Assembly: GCA_018715025.1 (NCBI GenBank)
Contig: DVMK01000019.1
Coordinates: forward strand, 1-16,066
DNA: 16,066 nucleotides
DNA from: Candidatus Caccousia avistercoris
Lineage (GTDB): Bacteria > Bacillota > Clostridia > Oscillospirales > Acutalibacteraceae
Reading direction: 5' to 3'
Position 1 is the first letter of the stretch, and every line of letters begins with the position of its first letter. The notes under the pieces are model-generated. The model was not told where the DNA came from. It made no database searches and was given only the letters and a program-made list of their open reading frames with translations. Both the position numbers and the translations under genes were made by a program. This document shows positions 13,992 through 16,066 of this stretch, one piece after another.

Positions 13992-14122
13992 CTTCCTCCG
14001 GGCCGCCTGCCTGCACCCGCCCAGCGGCGGCGCGCCCTGGCGGCCATAACACGAAACAATCCTATCTCAACACAATACAATGGGTATTTTATTCATATTG
14101 GGAAAAAACGGGAAATATGCCT

Positions 14123-14620
14123 TCAGGCCAGAAGCTGCTGGAACCAGTTCCATATTTTCTCAAACAGGTTCTCTTCCCCGCTGCTCTGCAGCACCGTCCC
14201 CTCGTCCTGTTCCGCCATGCTGATATATTCGATCTGGCTGTTTTCCGCCTTCCGCATGCCCAGGGAGTTCTTGGCGTAGTCCTCCACAGAATCCAGAGAA
14301 AGGACGGAGCCCGACTTCATTTGAAGCTGTGTGTAAACGCTTTCCTGCTCAGAAAGGTCCTTTTCCGCCTGGTTAATGCTGTCGGTGAGCTCTGTCAGGC
14401 GCACCTGGCCGTACACCAGGCTGCCCACCGTGCCCAGAATGACCAGCAGCACCGCCAGCGAAGACGCCAGCCGGGCGGGCCGCAGCTTCGGCCTTGCGTT
14501 TTTCTCCAGCTGTTCCTGAGGGAGGGCGATGACGTTATTTTTTTCTGCCGGCTGTTCCAGCTGCCGCCGCTTTGGCTCAAACCTGGAAAAGTCGTATGCT
14601 TCGTTGTGCTGGGAAGGCAT
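14123..14620 (-). CDS. ftsL: FtsL-type septum formation protein
   Basis: A small bitopic membrane protein (165 residues) of the FtsL/DivIC kind. It forms a coiled coil with FtsB/DivIC and DivIB and activates the FtsW-PBP synthase. Residues 1-50 are a charged cytoplasmic part and about 51-70 the membrane segment. About 73-103 form a coiled-coil helix (LTELTDSINQAEKDLSEQES), and YAKNSLGMRKAENSQIEYI (115-133) is the conserved end seen in FtsL/DivIC proteins. The last 16 residues (ENLFEKIWNWFQQLLA) form an amphipathic, Trp/Phe-rich helix beyond the usual end of the family. AGGAG lies about 9 nt before ATG 14620, and rsmH ends 45 nt upstream. The name rests on topology and position, since this family is poorly conserved. 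Confidence 0.88.
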   Translation of the reverse strand: MPSQHNEAYDFSRFEPKRRQLEQPAEKNNVIALPQEQLEKNARPKLRPARLASSLAVLLVILGTVGSLVYGQVRLTELTDSINQAEKDLSEQESVYTQLQMKSGSVLSLDSVEDYAKNSLGMRKAENSQIEYISMAEQDEGTVLQSSGEENLFEKIWNWFQQLLA

Positions 14621-14665
14621 ATCCTTCTCTCCTCCCTGTTTCAGATTTCCGCCTCACGGCGCCGG

Positions 14666-15613
14666 TTACTCGTCAAAAACGCTGTCGCGCAGCTTCTCGC
14701 AGGCCCGCAGCCGGGCGCTGCGGCTTCTGGGGTTCTGCTGCAGCTCTTCCGCGCCGGGGGCCAGCCCCCGCTTGTACAAAAGCCTGGCCATGGGCTTTTT
14801 CCCGCAGACGCACACCGGAAAATCCGGCGGGCAGGTGCAGCCCTCGCACCAGGAAGCCATGCGCTGCTTTACCATCCTGTCCTCCAGGGAATGGAAGGTG
14901 ATGACGGCCAGTCTGCCCCCCGGCTTCAGCAGGGAAAAGGCGGCGTCCAGCCCTTCCGAAAGCTTGTCCAGCTCGCCGTTCACCGCAATGCGCAGGGCCT
15001 GGAAGGTTTTCCGGGCCGGGTGGCCCGGCTCCCGCCGCACTGCCGCGGGCACGCTGGCCTTCACCAGCTCTGCCAGCTGAAGGGTTGTGCGGATGGGCTC
15101 TGCCTCCCGCGCCTTCACAATCCCCTGGGCAATGGGGCGGGCATATTTTTCCTCCCCATATTTGCGGAAAATACCGGCCAGCTCCTGCCAGGAAAGGCGG
15201 TTCACCAGGTCGGCCGCCGTGGGCCCCTCCTGGCTCATGCGCATATCCAAGGGGGCGTCGCTGTGGTAAGAAAAGCCGCGCTCCGGCGTGTCAAGCTGGT
15301 AAGAGGAAACGCCGATGTCCAGCAGCACGCCGTCCGCCCGGGAAATGCCCGCCTCGGCCGCCACGGCGGCCATTTGGGCGAAGTTGGCGCGGCGCACCAG
15401 CGAGCGGGGATCCCCCGCAAACCGTTCTGTCACCGTCCGCACCGCATCCGGGTCCTGATCGATGGAGAGAAGCCGCCCGGTGGTGAGCCTGTCCAGAATT
15501 GCCTGGGAATGGCCCCCGCCCCCGGCGGTGCCGTCTATGTATACGCCGTCCGGCCTGACGGCCAGGGCTTCCATTGTTTCGTGAAACAACACTGGGATAT
15601 GCTTGAATTCCAT
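14666..15613 (-). CDS. rsmH: 16S rRNA (cytosine-1402-N4)-methyltransferase RsmH
   Basis: RsmH (MraW) methylates N4 of C1402 in 16S rRNA at the ribosomal P site, using S-adenosylmethionine. The 315 residues include the SAM-binding loop DGTAGGGGHS (27-36), DGVLLDIGVSSYQLD (94-108), the conserved RGFSYHSDAPLDMRM (112-126), TFQALRIAVNGEL (203-215) and TFHSLEDRMVK (239-249). A Cys-rich patch (Cys256, 259, 261, 268, 270), often seen in Gram-positive RsmH, follows. The start at 15613 (MEFKHIPVL) is chosen because homologues begin there and GGCGGGGGAAG lies upstream; an in-frame TTG at 15634 would overlap the mraZ stop and adds seven residues not found in the family. mraZ ends 17 nt before this start, as expected for the mraZ-rsmH pair. 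Confidence 0.97.
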   Translation of the reverse strand: MEFKHIPVLFHETMEALAVRPDGVYIDGTAGGGGHSQAILDRLTTGRLLSIDQDPDAVRTVTERFAGDPRSLVRRANFAQMAAVAAEAGISRADGVLLDIGVSSYQLDTPERGFSYHSDAPLDMRMSQEGPTAADLVNRLSWQELAGIFRKYGEEKYARPIAQGIVKAREAEPIRTTLQLAELVKASVPAAVRREPGHPARKTFQALRIAVNGELDKLSEGLDAAFSLLKPGGRLAVITFHSLEDRMVKQRMASWCEGCTCPPDFPVCVCGKKPMARLLYKRGLAPGAEELQQNPRSRSARLRACEKLRDSVFDE

Positions 15614-15630
15614 GGCTTCCCCCGCCTTTA

Positions 15631-16050
15631 TCAAAGCTCCATCTCATCCATCGCCTCCGCGATGGCTTCCTCCGTCAGGCCGGAGTTGAATTCCTTCCAG
15701 TGGGCCGCGTCCCAAATCTCGGCCCGGCGGGAAGCGCCGATGAAGGCCACATCCTTGGTGAGGGAGGCGTATTCCCGCAGATGCTGAGGCAGCAGAATGC
15801 GCCCCTGCTTGTCAGGCTCCACCTCGGCGGCGCCGGAAAAGAAGAAGCGCTGCAGGCCCCTGGCCTTGCTGATGGGCATGGCCATCACCTTGTCCTGCAG
15901 CTTTTCCCATTCTGTGGGGGAAAGCACAAAAAGACAGCCGTCCAGGCCCTTGGTGACATAAAAACGCTCCCCCAAATCCTCCCGGAACTTGGAGGGGACG
16001 ATCACCCTGCCCTTGGGGTCGATATTATGCTGGTATTCCCCAATCAACAT
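15631..16050 (-). CDS. mraZ: Transcriptional regulator MraZ
   Basis: MraZ is a DNA-binding protein with two AbrB-like domains that usually controls its own dcw operon by binding short direct repeats before mraZ. The 139 residues contain the paired motifs DPKGRVIVPSKFRE (11-24) and DKQGRILLPQHLRE (80-93), and start with the typical MLIGEYQHNI. Length and ends match the family. Only 16 bases before ATG 16050 are in the window. They contain no Shine-Dalgarno sequence, and the operator and promoter would lie beyond the right edge. It is the first gene of the dcw cluster in this window. Confidence 0.97.
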   Translation of the reverse strand: MLIGEYQHNIDPKGRVIVPSKFREDLGERFYVTKGLDGCLFVLSPTEWEKLQDKVMAMPISKARGLQRFFFSGAAEVEPDKQGRILLPQHLREYASLTKDVAFIGASRRAEIWDAAHWKEFNSGLTEEAIAEAMDEMEL

Positions 16051-16066
16051 AGCTGAAAACGAGGGG

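Noticed and set aside
14041..14122. Promoter in the AT-rich patch before the PBP gene
   Set aside because: Several partial boxes exist (TTGTAT, TTGAGA, TAAAAT), but none pairs with a good partner at 16-18 nt.
15614..15634. TTG start for rsmH
   Set aside because: It overlaps the mraZ stop and adds residues not seen in the family; ATG 15613 has a suitable upstream GGGGGAAG.
13952..15787. A 611-codon open frame on the + strand
   Set aside because: It runs antisense through ftsL, rsmH and part of mraZ, has no ribosome binding site, and its translation is His/Gly/Arg/Leu-rich with no recognisable domain; such frames are common opposite GC-rich genes.
1..16066. CRISPR array, tRNA/rRNA, insertion sequence, toxin-antitoxin or defence genes
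   Set aside because: No regularly spaced repeats, cloverleaf-like segments, transposase motifs or flanking terminal repeats were seen on either strand.

Overview
The window is a GC-rich stretch of chromosome whose gene content is that of an anaerobic Firmicute, most likely class Clostridia and perhaps the Oscillospirales/Ruminococcaceae group. The pointers are strong AGGAGG-type ribosome binding sites, sigma-A promoters, a monofunctional penicillin-binding protein with two PASTA domains, lipoproteins with Ala/Ser-rich tethers, a DUF4358 protein, and a murG-murA-ftsQ-ftsZ order. The genus cannot be fixed from the sequence alone.

Layout. At the left, on the + strand, one sigma-A promoter (48-76) drives a two-gene operon: a class-3-like aldehyde dehydrogenase (174-1544) and a sirtuin-type NAD-dependent deacylase (1561-2283). 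A perfect 17-bp bidirectional terminator (2383-2422) separates it from a convergent - strand operon of two lipoproteins: an SGNH/GDSL-like hydrolase (2969-3898) and a DUF4358 protein (2439-2903). That operon has its own promoter (4095-4123) and a leader of about 190 nt. From 4270 to the right edge, all on the - strand, lies a division and cell wall (dcw) cluster, read right to left: mraZ, rsmH, ftsL, ftsI/pbpB-type PBP, mraY, ftsW/spoVE, murG, murA, ftsQ/divIB, ftsZ. It ends in a double hairpin with a T-tract (4208-4268).

How the genes work together. MurA makes the first committed peptidoglycan precursor. MraY and MurG build lipid I and lipid II. FtsW and the PBP polymerise and crosslink septal wall. 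FtsL and DivIB/FtsQ hold the synthase in the divisome, and FtsZ forms the ring. MraZ and RsmH are the usual regulator and 16S rRNA methyltransferase at the head of the cluster. The four Mur ligases (murC, D, E, F), ddl, ftsA and sepF are all absent from this interval, so the cytoplasmic middle of the pathway must be encoded elsewhere. The spacers where some of these genes would normally sit (mraY-ftsW, ftsL-pbp) hold hairpins.

Novelty. I found no mobile element, CRISPR array, toxin-antitoxin pair, defence island or obviously new multi-gene system; most of the window is conserved housekeeping. The points worth a second look are regulatory or lineage-specific: anti-Shine-Dalgarno elements in the aldehyde dehydrogenase leader, a hairpin 6 nt before the murA start, structured spacers in the dcw cluster, 11-bp-phased repeats beside the lipoprotein promoter, and the SGNH plus DUF4358 lipoprotein pair.
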